Of a stretch of DNA of 64,000 bases, positions 45,637-54,699 are shown in pieces (positions within the stretch are counted from its first letter, which is position 1; each line of letters starts with the position of its first letter). Under the pieces are notes generated by a model. That model did no database searches. It had not been told where the DNA came from and saw nothing but the letters and a program-made list of their open reading frames with translations. This DNA is from Oxalobacter paeniformigenes. Its GTDB lineage: Bacteria; Pseudomonadota; Gammaproteobacteria; Burkholderiales; Burkholderiaceae_D. Where the stretch lies: NCBI RefSeq assembly GCF_027158465.1, contig NZ_JAMKYL010000004.1, positions 1-64,000 of the forward strand, read 5' to 3'. Position numbers and translations under genes: made by a program.

Positions 45637-47025
45637 ATGGACGAACTCCAGATATACAACAGCCTGACGCGCAGCAAGCAGGTATTCATTCCCATCGAAC
45701 CGGGCAAGGTACGTATGTATGTATGCGGTATGACGATTTATGATTATTGTCATATCGGGCATGCCCGCATGATGATGTCATTCGATATCGTGTACCGCTG
45801 GCTGAAGGCGCTGGGTTATGAGGTGACCTATGTTCGCAACATTACCGATATCGATGACAAGATCATCCGGCGAGCCGGTGAAAACGGCGAAACCATATCG
45901 AGTCTGACGGCACGGTTTACACAGTACATGCACGAAGATACGCAGGCGCTGGGCATATTGCCGCCGGATCATGAACCGCGTGCCACCGAGTATGTTCAGG
46001 AAATGCTGGAGCTGATCGGCAAGCTGGAACAAAACGGGCTGGCGTACCAGTCCGATGACGGGGATGTGAACTATTCCGTCCGCGATTTCGAGGGATACGG
46101 AAAACTTTCCGGCAAGTCGCTGGACGATTTGCGCGCCGGCGAACGGGTCGATATCAATACGGGCAAACGCGATCCGCTGGACTTCGTGTTGTGGAAGTCG
46201 GCCAAACCCGAAGAACCCGAAGAAGCCAAATGGCCTTCCAAATGGGGTGTCGGTCGTCCGGGCTGGCATATCGAGTGTTCGGCCATGTCCAGCAAATTGC
46301 TGGGAGACCATTTCGATATCCATGGCGGAGGTGCCGATTTGCAGTTCCCGCATCACGAAAACGAAATTGCCCAGTCGGAAGGTGCAAGCCATCATCCCTT
46401 CGTCAATTACTGGATGCATAATGGTTTTGTGCGTGTGGATAACGAAAAGATGTCGAAGTCGCTCGGCAATTTCTTTACGATCCGTGACGTATTGCAGACC
46501 TATGATGCCGAAGTCCTGCGTTTCTTCATCGTCCGTTCACATTACCGCAGCCCATTGAATTATTCGGACGCACATCTCAATGATGCACGTTCGGCGCTGA
46601 CGCGCCTTTATACGGCATTGAAAGATGTGGACGTGCAGGAAGGGCCGGTCAATTGGGAAGAAGCGCATGCCGTACGTTTTGCCAAAGCCATGAACGATGA
46701 TTTCAATACGCCGGAAGCCGTGGCGGTATTGTTCGATCTGGCCAATGAAGTGAACAGGACACATTCGCCGGAAATGGCACGTCAGCTCAAGGCGCTCGGG
46801 GGCGTGCTCGGACTGCTGGAACGCGATCCGCGCCAGTTTCTCAAAGGAGATGGCAGTATCGATGCTGGCGAGGAACAGTGGATCGAACAGCAGATTCAGG
46901 CACGGCTTGAAGCACGGAAAGCAAAAGATTTCGCGACTGCCGACAGGATTCGTGGCGAATTGCTCGAAAAAGGTATCGTGCTGGAAGATCGTCCAGGCGG
47001 CAAGACGGAGTGGCGGCGTCAGTGA
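45637..47025 (+). CDS. cysS: Cysteine-tRNA ligase
   Basis: CysS charges tRNA-Cys. The 462-residue class I synthetase has the HIGH-type motif YDYCHIGHAR (about 31-40) with zinc-site cysteine in YVCGMTIYD (about 28), a second zinc region WHIECSAMS with HGGGADLQFPHHENEIAQ, and KMSKS in DNEKMSKSLGNF (about 270). It is divergent from ppiB across 277 bp. The next gene starts immediately after its stop. Confidence 0.97.
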   Translation: MDELQIYNSLTRSKQVFIPIEPGKVRMYVCGMTIYDYCHIGHARMMMSFDIVYRWLKALGYEVTYVRNITDIDDKIIRRAGENGETISSLTARFTQYMHEDTQALGILPPDHEPRATEYVQEMLELIGKLEQNGLAYQSDDGDVNYSVRDFEGYGKLSGKSLDDLRAGERVDINTGKRDPLDFVLWKSAKPEEPEEAKWPSKWGVGRPGWHIECSAMSSKLLGDHFDIHGGGADLQFPHHENEIAQSEGASHHPFVNYWMHNGFVRVDNEKMSKSLGNFFTIRDVLQTYDAEVLRFFIVRSHYRSPLNYSDAHLNDARSALTRLYTALKDVDVQEGPVNWEEAHAVRFAKAMNDDFNTPEAVAVLFDLANEVNRTHSPEMARQLKALGGVLGLLERDPRQFLKGDGSIDAGEEQWIEQQIQARLEARKAKDFATADRIRGELLEKGIVLEDRPGGKTEWRRQ

Positions 47026-47670
47026 ATGACTGCCATGCAGCGGGTATCGCTCGACAATGCGTCCGTATGGGATTTGGCCTGCAAGGAGCTTGCGCGGCGT
47101 GATCCGGTGATGGCGGAAAGGATCCGTCAGGCAGGCAGTGAACGCTTGACCGGCAAGGGTGATCCTTTCAGGACGCTGGTACGTTCGATTGTAGGGCAGC
47201 AGATTTCCGTCAAAGCTGCGGATGCGATATGGCGGCGCCTGATGGTGGTTTGTCCTGATTGTCGGCCGGCAGGCATTGCGGCGGCCGGTGAAGCTTCACT
47301 GGCTTCTTGCGGGCTGTCTAAACGGAAGATCGATTATCTTCAGGATTTGGCGTTTCATTTTCTCGCGCGTAAAATCCGCATCGATTGCTGGAAAGATATG
47401 AGCGATGAGGAAGTGATCGCCGATCTGGTGCAGGTGCGCGGAATCGGACGCTGGACGGCGGAAATGTTTCTGATTTTCAACTTGCTGCGTCCCGATGTGC
47501 TGCCGCTGGATGACGTCGGTTTGCAAAAGGCAGTCAGTGCGCTTTACTTTTCCGGGCAATCGGTTTCACGCAGTGAAATACGGAAAATCGCCACAAACTG
47601 GGTTCCATGGCGTACTGTCGCGACCTGGTATTTGTGGCGCAGTTTGACACCACTTCCGGTAGAATACTGA
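47026..47670 (+). CDS. DNA-3-methyladenine glycosylase II-like (HhH-GPD)
   Basis: The 214-residue protein is an HhH-GPD base-excision enzyme of the AlkA/MAG type. It has FRTLVRSIVGQQISVKAA (helix with the QQ pair), then the hairpin-helix-hairpin LVQVRGIGRWTAEMFLIF and the catalytic aspartate in LPLDDVGLQKAV. It lacks an iron-sulfur cluster motif. It starts directly at the cysS stop (TGA then ATG), so it is probably translationally coupled. It should remove alkylated purines; the exact range is unknown. Confidence 0.9.
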   Translation: MTAMQRVSLDNASVWDLACKELARRDPVMAERIRQAGSERLTGKGDPFRTLVRSIVGQQISVKAADAIWRRLMVVCPDCRPAGIAAAGEASLASCGLSKRKIDYLQDLAFHFLARKIRIDCWKDMSDEEVIADLVQVRGIGRWTAEMFLIFNLLRPDVLPLDDVGLQKAVSALYFSGQSVSRSEIRKIATNWVPWRTVATWYLWRSLTPLPVEY

Positions 47671-47723
47671 AAAATTCAATTTTGCGACTGCAAAAGCCCT
47701 GCGGTCGGTAAAAAGGAGATAGT

Positions 47724-48698
47724 GTGGCTAAAACAACTTTTCTCAGTTTCGAACAGCCTATTGCGGAACTGGATGCCAAGATCGAGGACTTGCGTAATGT
47801 CCAGGATGATTCGGCTGTCGATATTTCTGACGAAATCGCCAAACTGGCGCAAAAAAGCCGGCAATTGACCAAGGATATTTATTCAAAACTGACGCCATGG
47901 CAGGTTTCACAGATCGCGCGTCACCCGAACAGGCCCTATACACTGGACTATATCAAGGGCATTTTTACCGATTTTCATGAATTGCACGGTGATCGTGCTT
48001 TTGCGGATGATCCGGCCATCGTGGGGGGGCTGGCACGTTTCAACGGTATGCCTTGTGTCGTGATGGGACACCAGAAAGGGCGCGATATCAAGGAAAGAAG
48101 TTTCCGCAATTTTGGCATGCCGCGTCCGGAAGGCTATCGCAAGGCGCTTCGTCTGATGCGGCTGGCGGAAAAGTTCAATTTGCCGATTTTCTCCTTTGTG
48201 GATACTCCGGGCGCATTTCCGGGGATCGATGCGGAAGAACGCGGACAGTCGGAAGCGATCGGGCGCAATCTGTTTGCCATGGCCGATCTGAAAGTGCCGA
48301 TTATCGCCACCATCATCGGGGAAGGCGGTTCCGGTGGTGCACTGGCGATAGCTGTGGCCGATACCGTGCAAATGTTGCAGTATTCGGTATATTCCGTCAT
48401 TTCGCCGGAAGGTTGCGCCTCCATTTTGTGGAAGACGGCGGAACGTGCCAATGAAGCGGCAGAAGCATTGGGACTGACGGCGCAACGTCTGAAGGAAATC
48501 GGCATGATCGACCGGATCATCGAAGAACCGCTGGGTGGCGCGCATCGGGACATGAACGGCATGATCGCCATTCTGAAACAGGCACTGGCCGAATCGTATG
48601 AACAGCTCAGGAATGTGCCGCTGGCCGATTTGCTGGAAGCGCGTCGTGAAAAATGGCTGAATTACGGCAAATTCAAGGATACGGCCCAAACGAAATAA
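47724..48698 (+). CDS. accA: Acetyl-CoA carboxylase carboxyltransferase subunit alpha
   Basis: AccA with AccD transfers carboxyl from biotin to acetyl-CoA, making malonyl-CoA for fatty-acid synthesis. The 324-residue protein has the crotonase-like core with GHQKGRDIKERSFRNFGMPRPEGYRKALR, FVDTPGAFPGIDAEERGQSEAI and GEGGSGGALAIAVAD. The start is a GTG at 47724 with AAGGAG upstream. accD is not in the window, the usual arrangement. Confidence 0.97.
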   Translation: MAKTTFLSFEQPIAELDAKIEDLRNVQDDSAVDISDEIAKLAQKSRQLTKDIYSKLTPWQVSQIARHPNRPYTLDYIKGIFTDFHELHGDRAFADDPAIVGGLARFNGMPCVVMGHQKGRDIKERSFRNFGMPRPEGYRKALRLMRLAEKFNLPIFSFVDTPGAFPGIDAEERGQSEAIGRNLFAMADLKVPIIATIIGEGGSGGALAIAVADTVQMLQYSVYSVISPEGCASILWKTAERANEAAEALGLTAQRLKEIGMIDRIIEEPLGGAHRDMNGMIAILKQALAESYEQLRNVPLADLLEARREKWLNYGKFKDTAQTK

Positions 48699-48709
48699 TC
48701 GAGGCCATT

Positions 48710-50143
48710 TTGCACAAGCTGGAAAACGAATTCGAACGCGCATTGGAATCTGTTCTGATGCGCGTTTTTTCAATGGAAAAGGGTATCGGTATATCTTCCG
48801 GTGAAAAACTGCGTGAGAATATGCCGCCGGTAGCCGTCGCGTACAGCGGCGGGCTGGATTCGACAGTTTTATTGACACTGTCGTCACGTATTGCCGAAAA
48901 AAAAGGCTTTCCGTTGCTGGCTTTTCATGTCCATCATGGACTGAATCGTGAGGCAGATGCATGGCTTGCGCATTGCCGCAAAATCTGTGCGGAACAGAAT
49001 ATCGGTTTTGACAGCTGTCGCGTTGTCGTTGACCGGAAAAGCGGACAGGGGATTGAAGCGGAAGCCAGACGGCAACGTTATATCGCGTTGAACACATTAT
49101 GCAGGCAACATGGAGTTCAGTTGCTATTGACGGCGCATCATCAGGATGATCAGGTCGAAACGGTGTTGCTGCAGTTGATGCGCGGTACCGGTATCGCCGG
49201 TATGGCAGGCATGGCACCGGTTGCGAAAATGCCTGAATCCTCGTCCGAAAACAGATATCTGGGGCGCCCGCTGCTGTCGATTTCCCGGGAAAGGCTTGCG
49301 CAGTGGGCGCATGCAGAAGGCTTGACGCATGTCGAGGATGATTCCAATGACGATGTGCACTATACACGCAATGCGATCAGGCATGAACTGGTTCCGGTTC
49401 TTTCCCGAATTTTTCCGGGATTCGGCAAACGTCTGGAACAGACGGCACAGCATATGCGTTATGCGTTGGATATCCTGAACCATACCGGTATGCTGGATTT
49501 GCAGGCATGTACGACAGAAACCGGAACGCTGGATCTGGCAAAAGCGTCAGTGTTCGATGTCGGCAGGATGGATAATTTGCTGCGTTGCTGGTTAGCGGCA
49601 AACGGATTGAACATTCCGTCGGTGGCATGGTTTGAGCAGATGAAACGACAGCTGCTGTGTGCGCGTCCGGATGCCGCGATCGAATTGCCGCTGGACAGGA
49701 AAATCATCAGGCGATACAGAACGGAAGCCATTGTCGGCATGTCCGCAGAAGAAGATGACGACGGCAATAAAACAGTTGATATACGCTGGAACGGAGAAGA
49801 GGTTTTCGTTCTGGCTGCCTGGCGTGGAAAGTTGTTCTTCGATTCTGGAGAGAGCGGGATCGATCCGGTATGGCTGAAAAAGCAGACTTTGCAAGTGCGG
49901 CCTTATTCAGGTAACGCGATGCTGAAATTGCCGAAACGTCCGACGCGGAAACTGAAACTGTTGTGCCAGGAAGCAGGGATCGCACCATGGCAACGAAAAG
50001 AAATGCCACTGGTTTATATCGGGGATACACTGGTGTTCGCAGCCATGCTGGGCCAATCGGTCAAATATGCCGAAAAGGGGAAAAAAGGTATCCGGTTACG
50101 TTGGGAATGTCAGGAACAGGTGTCTTTTAAACGCCAATCCTAA
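48710..50143 (+). CDS. tilS: tRNA(Ile)-lysidine synthase
   Basis: TilS converts C34 of tRNA-Ile(CAU) to lysidine so that it reads AUA. The 477-residue protein has the PP-loop SGGLDS near 46-51, then FHVHHGLNREADAWLAHC, LLTAHHQDDQVETVLLQLMRG and EDDSNDD with RNAIRHELVPVL. The C-terminal TilS domains end in SVKYAEKGKKGIRLRW. The TTG at 48710 is chosen because GAGG lies five bases before it, 12 bp after the accA stop, and the following KLENEFERAL resembles homologue N-termini. ATGs at 48758 and 48773 are alternatives. Confidence 0.93.
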   Translation: MHKLENEFERALESVLMRVFSMEKGIGISSGEKLRENMPPVAVAYSGGLDSTVLLTLSSRIAEKKGFPLLAFHVHHGLNREADAWLAHCRKICAEQNIGFDSCRVVVDRKSGQGIEAEARRQRYIALNTLCRQHGVQLLLTAHHQDDQVETVLLQLMRGTGIAGMAGMAPVAKMPESSSENRYLGRPLLSISRERLAQWAHAEGLTHVEDDSNDDVHYTRNAIRHELVPVLSRIFPGFGKRLEQTAQHMRYALDILNHTGMLDLQACTTETGTLDLAKASVFDVGRMDNLLRCWLAANGLNIPSVAWFEQMKRQLLCARPDAAIELPLDRKIIRRYRTEAIVGMSAEEDDDGNKTVDIRWNGEEVFVLAAWRGKLFFDSGESGIDPVWLKKQTLQVRPYSGNAMLKLPKRPTRKLKLLCQEAGIAPWQRKEMPLVYIGDTLVFAAMLGQSVKYAEKGKKGIRLRWECQEQVSFKRQS

Positions 50144-50225
50144 GCGATGCACTTGTGCATTTCCAACCCAAACTGTAAAGTTAAAAACAGGACTTTTATT
50201 TACTTTTCAACACAAGAATAATTGT

Positions 50226-51479
50226 ATGGCTTTAGTTGTTCACAAATATGGCGGCACGTCGATGGGTTCTGTTGAACGCATCAAAAACGTCGCACGACGC
50301 GTCGCCAAATGGCATAACGCAGGGTATCAGGTTGTCGTCGTTCCGTCGGCTATGGCGGGCGAAACCAACCGCCTGATCGCGCTGGCACGTGAAATCATGC
50401 CTGAGCCGGATCAGCGGGAACTCGATATGGTGACATCCACGGGCGAACAGGTTTCGATCGGACTGTTGTCGATGGCATTGATGCAGCTTGGAAAGGAAGC
50501 GGTTTCCTTTACGGGCTGGCAAGTACCGGTCAAAACGGATGCATCGCATACCAAGGCGCGCATCCAGTCCATCGATGATAAAAGAATCCGTGAATGTCTT
50601 GATCAGGGCAAGATCGTCATCATCGCCGGTTTCCAGGGAATCGACGAGGCAGGCGACATCACGACGTTGGGGCGTGGCGGTTCCGATACTTCGGCTGTGG
50701 CGATGGCGGCCGCGCTCAAGGCTTCCGAATGCCTGATCTATACGGATGTTGACGGTGTCTATACCACTGATCCGCGTGTGGTATCGGATGCAAAACGACT
50801 GAAAAAAATCACTTTTGAAGAAATGCTGGAAATGGCGTCACTGGGCTCCAAGGTATTGCAGACTCGTTCGGTGGAACTGGCAGGCAGCTACCATGTGCCA
50901 ACACGGGTACTGTCGTCACTGACCGATCCGGAAATGCCGCTGGACGAAGAAGCACGCTCCGGCACACTGATTACTTTTGAAGAAGAAAATACCGATATGG
51001 AACAAACTGTTATTTCCGGAATTGCATTCAGCAGGGACGAAGCGAAGATTACGGTGCTGGGTGTGCCGGATCGTCCGGGTATCGCTTTCCAGATTCTGGG
51101 TGCGATCGCCGATGCCAACATTGAAGTGGATATGATTATCCAGAACCAGTCGGTAGGCGGAAAGACCGATTTTACGTTTACCGTACCGCGTCCGGATTAT
51201 AACCGTGCGATGGATGTGCTGACCAACAAGGTCAAGGCGGAGGTCGGGGCGACCGATATCATCGGGGATGCCAAAGTTTCCAAGGTATCCGCCATCGGTA
51301 TCGGGATGCGCAGTCATGTCGGTGTGGCATCCAAAATGTTCGGTACACTGTTCGAGGAAGGTATCAATATCCTGATGATTTCGACGTCCGAAATCAAGAT
51401 TTCGGTCATCATCGATGAAAAGTATATGGAACTGGCCGTCAGGGCATTGCACAAGGCTTTCGGGCTGGAAAAAGTGTAA
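50226..51479 (+). CDS. lysC: Aspartate kinase
   Basis: Aspartokinase phosphorylates aspartate, the first step to lysine, methionine, threonine and diaminopimelate. The 417-residue protein has KYGGTSMGSVERI at the N-terminus, TLGRGGSDTSAVAMAAAL in the kinase, and two ACT domains (about 265-415; ITVLGVPDRPGIAFQILGAIAD and VSAIGIGMRSHVGVASKMF), which in related enzymes bind lysine and threonine. There is no lysine riboswitch in the 82-bp gap before it. The tRNA-Ser that often follows in Burkholderiales is absent. Confidence 0.96.
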   Translation: MALVVHKYGGTSMGSVERIKNVARRVAKWHNAGYQVVVVPSAMAGETNRLIALAREIMPEPDQRELDMVTSTGEQVSIGLLSMALMQLGKEAVSFTGWQVPVKTDASHTKARIQSIDDKRIRECLDQGKIVIIAGFQGIDEAGDITTLGRGGSDTSAVAMAAALKASECLIYTDVDGVYTTDPRVVSDAKRLKKITFEEMLEMASLGSKVLQTRSVELAGSYHVPTRVLSSLTDPEMPLDEEARSGTLITFEEENTDMEQTVISGIAFSRDEAKITVLGVPDRPGIAFQILGAIADANIEVDMIIQNQSVGGKTDFTFTVPRPDYNRAMDVLTNKVKAEVGATDIIGDAKVSKVSAIGIGMRSHVGVASKMFGTLFEEGINILMISTSEIKISVIIDEKYMELAVRALHKAFGLEKV

Positions 51480-51563
51480 TGCGGAATGCATGTTCCGGCG
51501 AGTAGGCCGGCGGGCAGCGGTACTGGCGAGATGATTCGGCATACAACGAATTCGGAGACGAAC

Positions 51564-52403
51564 ATGTCATACAAATCGATACTGGTTCATCTGGACAAGA
51601 AAACGATTGCGGAACGTCGGATACGTATCGCTGCCAATCTGGCCAATGCTGAAGAAGCTTGCCTGCTCGGCGTTGCCATGATCGGTATTTCGACACAGAC
51701 ATTCCAGCAGGCACAGATAGACAAAAAAGACCCTGTGCTGGCATCGCACCTGAAGTTTCTCCATGAGCGCGCCGCCCGTTTCGTGCGCGAATTCGAGACG
51801 ATTGCCAAAAGGATGGGAGTCGAGTCCTATGAAGGCAGGGTTGTGGATGAAGAAGCCAATCAGGGGGTCAGTCTGCTTGCGCGTGTGGCCGATCTTGTCG
51901 TGATCGGGCGTACCGATCTGAATGCGAGGTCGCCGATCGTCTCTCCGGATTTTCCGGAATATGTCATGATGAATGCCGGGCGGCCGGTATTGATCATTCC
52001 GCCGGAATATGACAAGGATGTTGTCGGCAAAAGGGTTATGATTTGCTGGAATGCCAGTCGCGAGTCGATACGTGCTGTAGTCGATGCCATTCCGATTCTC
52101 CGCCGCGCTGATCTGGTACAGATCGTCATGTACAATGTCGACAATGAACCGGATGTCAATGCCGAACTGGCAGGAAGCGATATCGCGCTTTATCTGGCGC
52201 GTCACGGTATCAACGTGGAAGTGTTGCCGCCTCAAAAGAGCAAACGTATCGGCGATGCATTACTGGCTTTCGCAAGGGAACATTCGACGGATCTGCTTGT
52301 CATGGGCGGATACGGCCATACACGATTCCGTGAGTTTTTGCTCGGTGGTGTAACGCGAACGGTTCTTGCTGAGTCCGATATTCCGATTCTCATGTCGCAC
52401 TGA
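51564..52403 (+). CDS. Universal stress protein with two UspA domains
   Basis: The 279-residue protein contains two tandem UspA folds (about 1-145 and 155-279). The second keeps the nucleotide-binding signature DLLVMGGYGHTRFREFLLGGVTRTVL (G-2x-G-9x-G-S/T), whereas the first has DLVVIGRTD and no full motif. The start at 51564 has GGAG six bases upstream; the longer frame has no counterpart. Its role in stress survival is inferred from the family. Confidence 0.9.
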   Translation: MSYKSILVHLDKKTIAERRIRIAANLANAEEACLLGVAMIGISTQTFQQAQIDKKDPVLASHLKFLHERAARFVREFETIAKRMGVESYEGRVVDEEANQGVSLLARVADLVVIGRTDLNARSPIVSPDFPEYVMMNAGRPVLIIPPEYDKDVVGKRVMICWNASRESIRAVVDAIPILRRADLVQIVMYNVDNEPDVNAELAGSDIALYLARHGINVEVLPPQKSKRIGDALLAFAREHSTDLLVMGGYGHTRFREFLLGGVTRTVLAESDIPILMSH

Positions 52404-52479
52404 CCGGCAGACAGATGGCAGATACACACAACCGGAACAGGGATATTTTACGTGATGTTGCGTATTTCATGGTTCTGTC

Positions 52480-52507
52480 TTGCAATATCACAAGGTAAAA
52501 TTATAAT
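52480..52507 (+). promoter_or_regulatory. Candidate promoter for the flavoprotein gene
   Basis: TTGCAA (52480-52485), 16 bp, TATAAT (52502-52507). It would give a 5' leader of about 185 nt with no obvious structure. Confidence 0.5.
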
Positions 52508-52698
52508 GGTGCAGTTTGGCTTGTCGTGCCTCGATCAGGAAGGGCAATGTGCGTGTTTTCAAGACGGAATGCGTGCGTTTTTCCGAAAATTAGGGCTATT
52601 TATGCACAAGTTCGACGCAGTTGAGTATTTTTGGCTCCATTTTCTCCAGAAGAAACGAAAGCAAGGCGCCCAACTTTAACAGTAGTCCAAGGATAGCG

Positions 52699-53943
52699 AT
52701 GAAATGTGTTGATGATTTCCGGCTGGTTTTTAACGGGAAGGAGTATGTCCCGATCATTATTGGTGGAATGGGGGTCGATATTTCCACTCCACAACTGGCG
52801 CTGGAGGCTGCCCGGCTGGGCGGCATAGGACATATTTCCGATGCCATGGCAGTGGATACTGCCGACCGTTATTTCGGTACGCATTTCACTCGTGATAAAA
52901 CACGCCAGTACAAGGATTTTATCAAGATTCAGGACAAGACAGATATCCACTTCGATCTGGGTGCGGTCGAGGAAGCGACGAAGCTGCATGTCCGGAACGT
53001 CATGGAGAAAAAACGCGGTGACGGTCTGATCTTTACCAATTGCATGGAAAAGCTGACGATGAACGCATCGCGCGATACCTTGCGTGTCCGCTTGCGTGCT
53101 GCACTGGATGCCGGAATCGACGGGATTACGCTGGCAGCCGGATTGCATCCCAATTCATTCAGACTGATCGAAGATCACCCTCGTTTTCGCGATGCCAAAC
53201 TGGGTATCATCGTTTCCTCGCTGAGAGCGTTGCAAATCTTTTTGCGACGTAATGCCAAGCTGAATCGTTTGCCGGATTATGTCGTCGTCGAAGGGCCACT
53301 TGCCGGCGGGCATCTCGGTTTCGGTATGGACTGGGCGAAATATGACCTGAAAACGATTGTGGCGGAAATTCTCGAATTCCTGAAAAGAGAAAATCTTTCC
53401 ATTCCGCTGATTGCAGCTGGGGGGATTTTCACCGGTTCCGATGCGGTTTCGTTCCTCGAAAACGGTGTCGCGGGTGTTCAGGTCGCGACACGCTTTACCG
53501 TATCGAAAGAAAGCGGATTGCCTGACGATGTCAAACAGGAATATCTGAAAGCCAATGCGGATGATATCGAAGTGAACCAGATATCTCCGACAGGCTATCC
53601 CATGCGGATGCTGAAACAGTCGCCCGCAATCGCCAAAGGGTTGCGTCCGAATTGTGAATCCTATGGCTATATTCTCGAAAACGGGAAATGCGAATATCTG
53701 AAATCGTATTATCGTGAGCTGGAAAGTCATCCTGATGGCAAGAATATCTGCATCAAGGACAAGACCTGTCTGTGTACCCACATGCGTAATTACAATGTCT
53801 GGACATGCGGGCATTATACTTACCGTCTGAAGGATACGACCCGGAAGTTGCCCGACGGAACATACAGAATTGTCAGTGCGGAACATATTTTCCGTGATTA
53901 CCAGTTCAGCAAGAATCAGGAAATCATGCTTCCGGAAGAGTGA
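52699..53943 (+). CDS. Nitronate monooxygenase-like FMN flavoprotein
   Basis: The 414-residue TIM-barrel protein belongs to the 2-nitropropane dioxygenase/nitronate monooxygenase group. It has PIIIGGMGVDISTPQLALEAARLGGIGHIS at the start, then VVEGPLAGGHLGFG and IPLIAAGGIFTGSDAVSFLENGVAGVQVATRF (FMN phosphate site). The C-terminal 80 residues are unusual for the family and hold five cysteines in two clusters (CIKDKTCLC and WTCGH), with one more at NCESYGY; this could bind a metal. In an anaerobe the reaction may not be an oxygenase. The start at 52699 follows AAGGA. Confidence 0.85.
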   Translation: MKCVDDFRLVFNGKEYVPIIIGGMGVDISTPQLALEAARLGGIGHISDAMAVDTADRYFGTHFTRDKTRQYKDFIKIQDKTDIHFDLGAVEEATKLHVRNVMEKKRGDGLIFTNCMEKLTMNASRDTLRVRLRAALDAGIDGITLAAGLHPNSFRLIEDHPRFRDAKLGIIVSSLRALQIFLRRNAKLNRLPDYVVVEGPLAGGHLGFGMDWAKYDLKTIVAEILEFLKRENLSIPLIAAGGIFTGSDAVSFLENGVAGVQVATRFTVSKESGLPDDVKQEYLKANADDIEVNQISPTGYPMRMLKQSPAIAKGLRPNCESYGYILENGKCEYLKSYYRELESHPDGKNICIKDKTCLCTHMRNYNVWTCGHYTYRLKDTTRKLPDGTYRIVSAEHIFRDYQFSKNQEIMLPEE

Positions 53944-53969
53944 GGCATTTTCAAACGAGGTTGTTTGCC

Positions 53970-54016
53970 ATAACAGAACAGGCCGCAAGATTGTTTCTTG
54001 CGGCCTGTTCTGTTAT
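53970..54016. terminator. 21-bp perfect inverted repeat between convergent genes
   Basis: Arms 53970-53990 and 53996-54016 are exact complements with a five-base loop. The GC-rich inner half (GGCCGCAAGA) with the T-rich outer 3' arm would act as a terminator in both directions, although no separate T-run follows the stem. Confidence 0.65.
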
Positions 54017-54040
54017 GTGGGGAAAACGATGAATGGGATT

Positions 54041-54454
54041 TCAGTCCAGGAGCGTTTTCAGGGCTTCTTCATACAGTTTCGCTTCCATACGTTCTGCCTT
54101 TGCCAGGGTATCGAACCAGTTTGCGATGTCTTCCAGATTCTCGTCACGAGCCGTTTCCGCCATTTTCGGGTAAACATCATGGTAAAGGCGGGTAGCGTTT
54201 GTAATAGCCGATTGGAGGTTCAGGCGGGTGATATTGTTGCGCAATCCTGTTTGCGGATTTTTTCCCAGCAATTGCATGTTGCCCATGGCGTGCCCACGAC
54301 GGATGGATGCGCTGGCACGCAGTTTGGTGATGATGTCGTTGTGTCCTTCAACATCGGCACGATAGGCCGCATAATCGAAAGTCAAGGCTGACTGGGTTTC
54401 ATTGAGAATAGCCTCGATAATGTTTTTTTCAGTTTTTGTTCCCTTGATATCCAT
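54041..54454 (-). CDS. Rubrerythrin-like protein lacking the rubredoxin domain
   Basis: The 137-residue, four-helix protein begins MDIKGTKTEKNIIEAILNETQSA and ends KAERMEAKLYEEALKTLL, matching the rubrerythrin ferritin-like domain. Canonical rubrerythrins reduce peroxide with a di-iron site. Here some ligands look changed: the E-x-x-H of helix 2 reads RRGH, the GENYE glutamates of helix 3 are ITNATR, and the last E-x-x-H reads ERME. No C-terminal rubredoxin Cys4 site is present. It may be a structural or partly metallated relative. It is a single gene on the minus strand. Confidence 0.75.
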   Translation of the reverse strand: MDIKGTKTEKNIIEAILNETQSALTFDYAAYRADVEGHNDIITKLRASASIRRGHAMGNMQLLGKNPQTGLRNNITRLNLQSAITNATRLYHDVYPKMAETARDENLEDIANWFDTLAKAERMEAKLYEEALKTLLD

Positions 54455-54631
54455 ATCATTGACTCCCTGATTGATTTTATGGCAGGTATTCCGGCTGATT
54501 CACAATAGCAAAATCCCGTGCCTTTTCATAACGATGATTCTATTATCTGCTATCTTCGGAACGGAGAAAACCTTTATTACAAAATAATAATCCGGTGAAC
54601 CTTGCAGGATTGATTATGCGTTTTTCAAACG

Positions 54632-54668
54632 GAAAACGGTTATCGCTTTGCTTGCGATAACCGTTTTT
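54632..54668 (-). terminator. Terminator of rho
   Basis: A 14-bp stem AAAACGGTTATCGC / GCGATAACCGTTTT with a seven-base loop, about 30 bp past the rho stop on the minus strand. The T-run after it is short. Confidence 0.75.
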
Positions 54669-54699
54669 GAAAGGAAAACCGAAGGATCTGTTTTCGGGA

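Noticed and set aside
47907..49367. 486-codon minus-strand open frame
   Set aside because: It is antisense to accA and tilS; it is rich in His, Arg and Phe as expected of a shadow frame.
50144..50225. Lysine riboswitch upstream of lysC
   Set aside because: Only 82 bp separate tilS and lysC and no conserved riboswitch core is visible.
51480..51563. tRNA-Ser expected after lysC in Burkholderiales
   Set aside because: No tRNA fold is present in the gap.
52452..52679. 75-codon open frame before the flavoprotein gene
   Set aside because: It overlaps the probable promoter and has no ribosome site or similarity.
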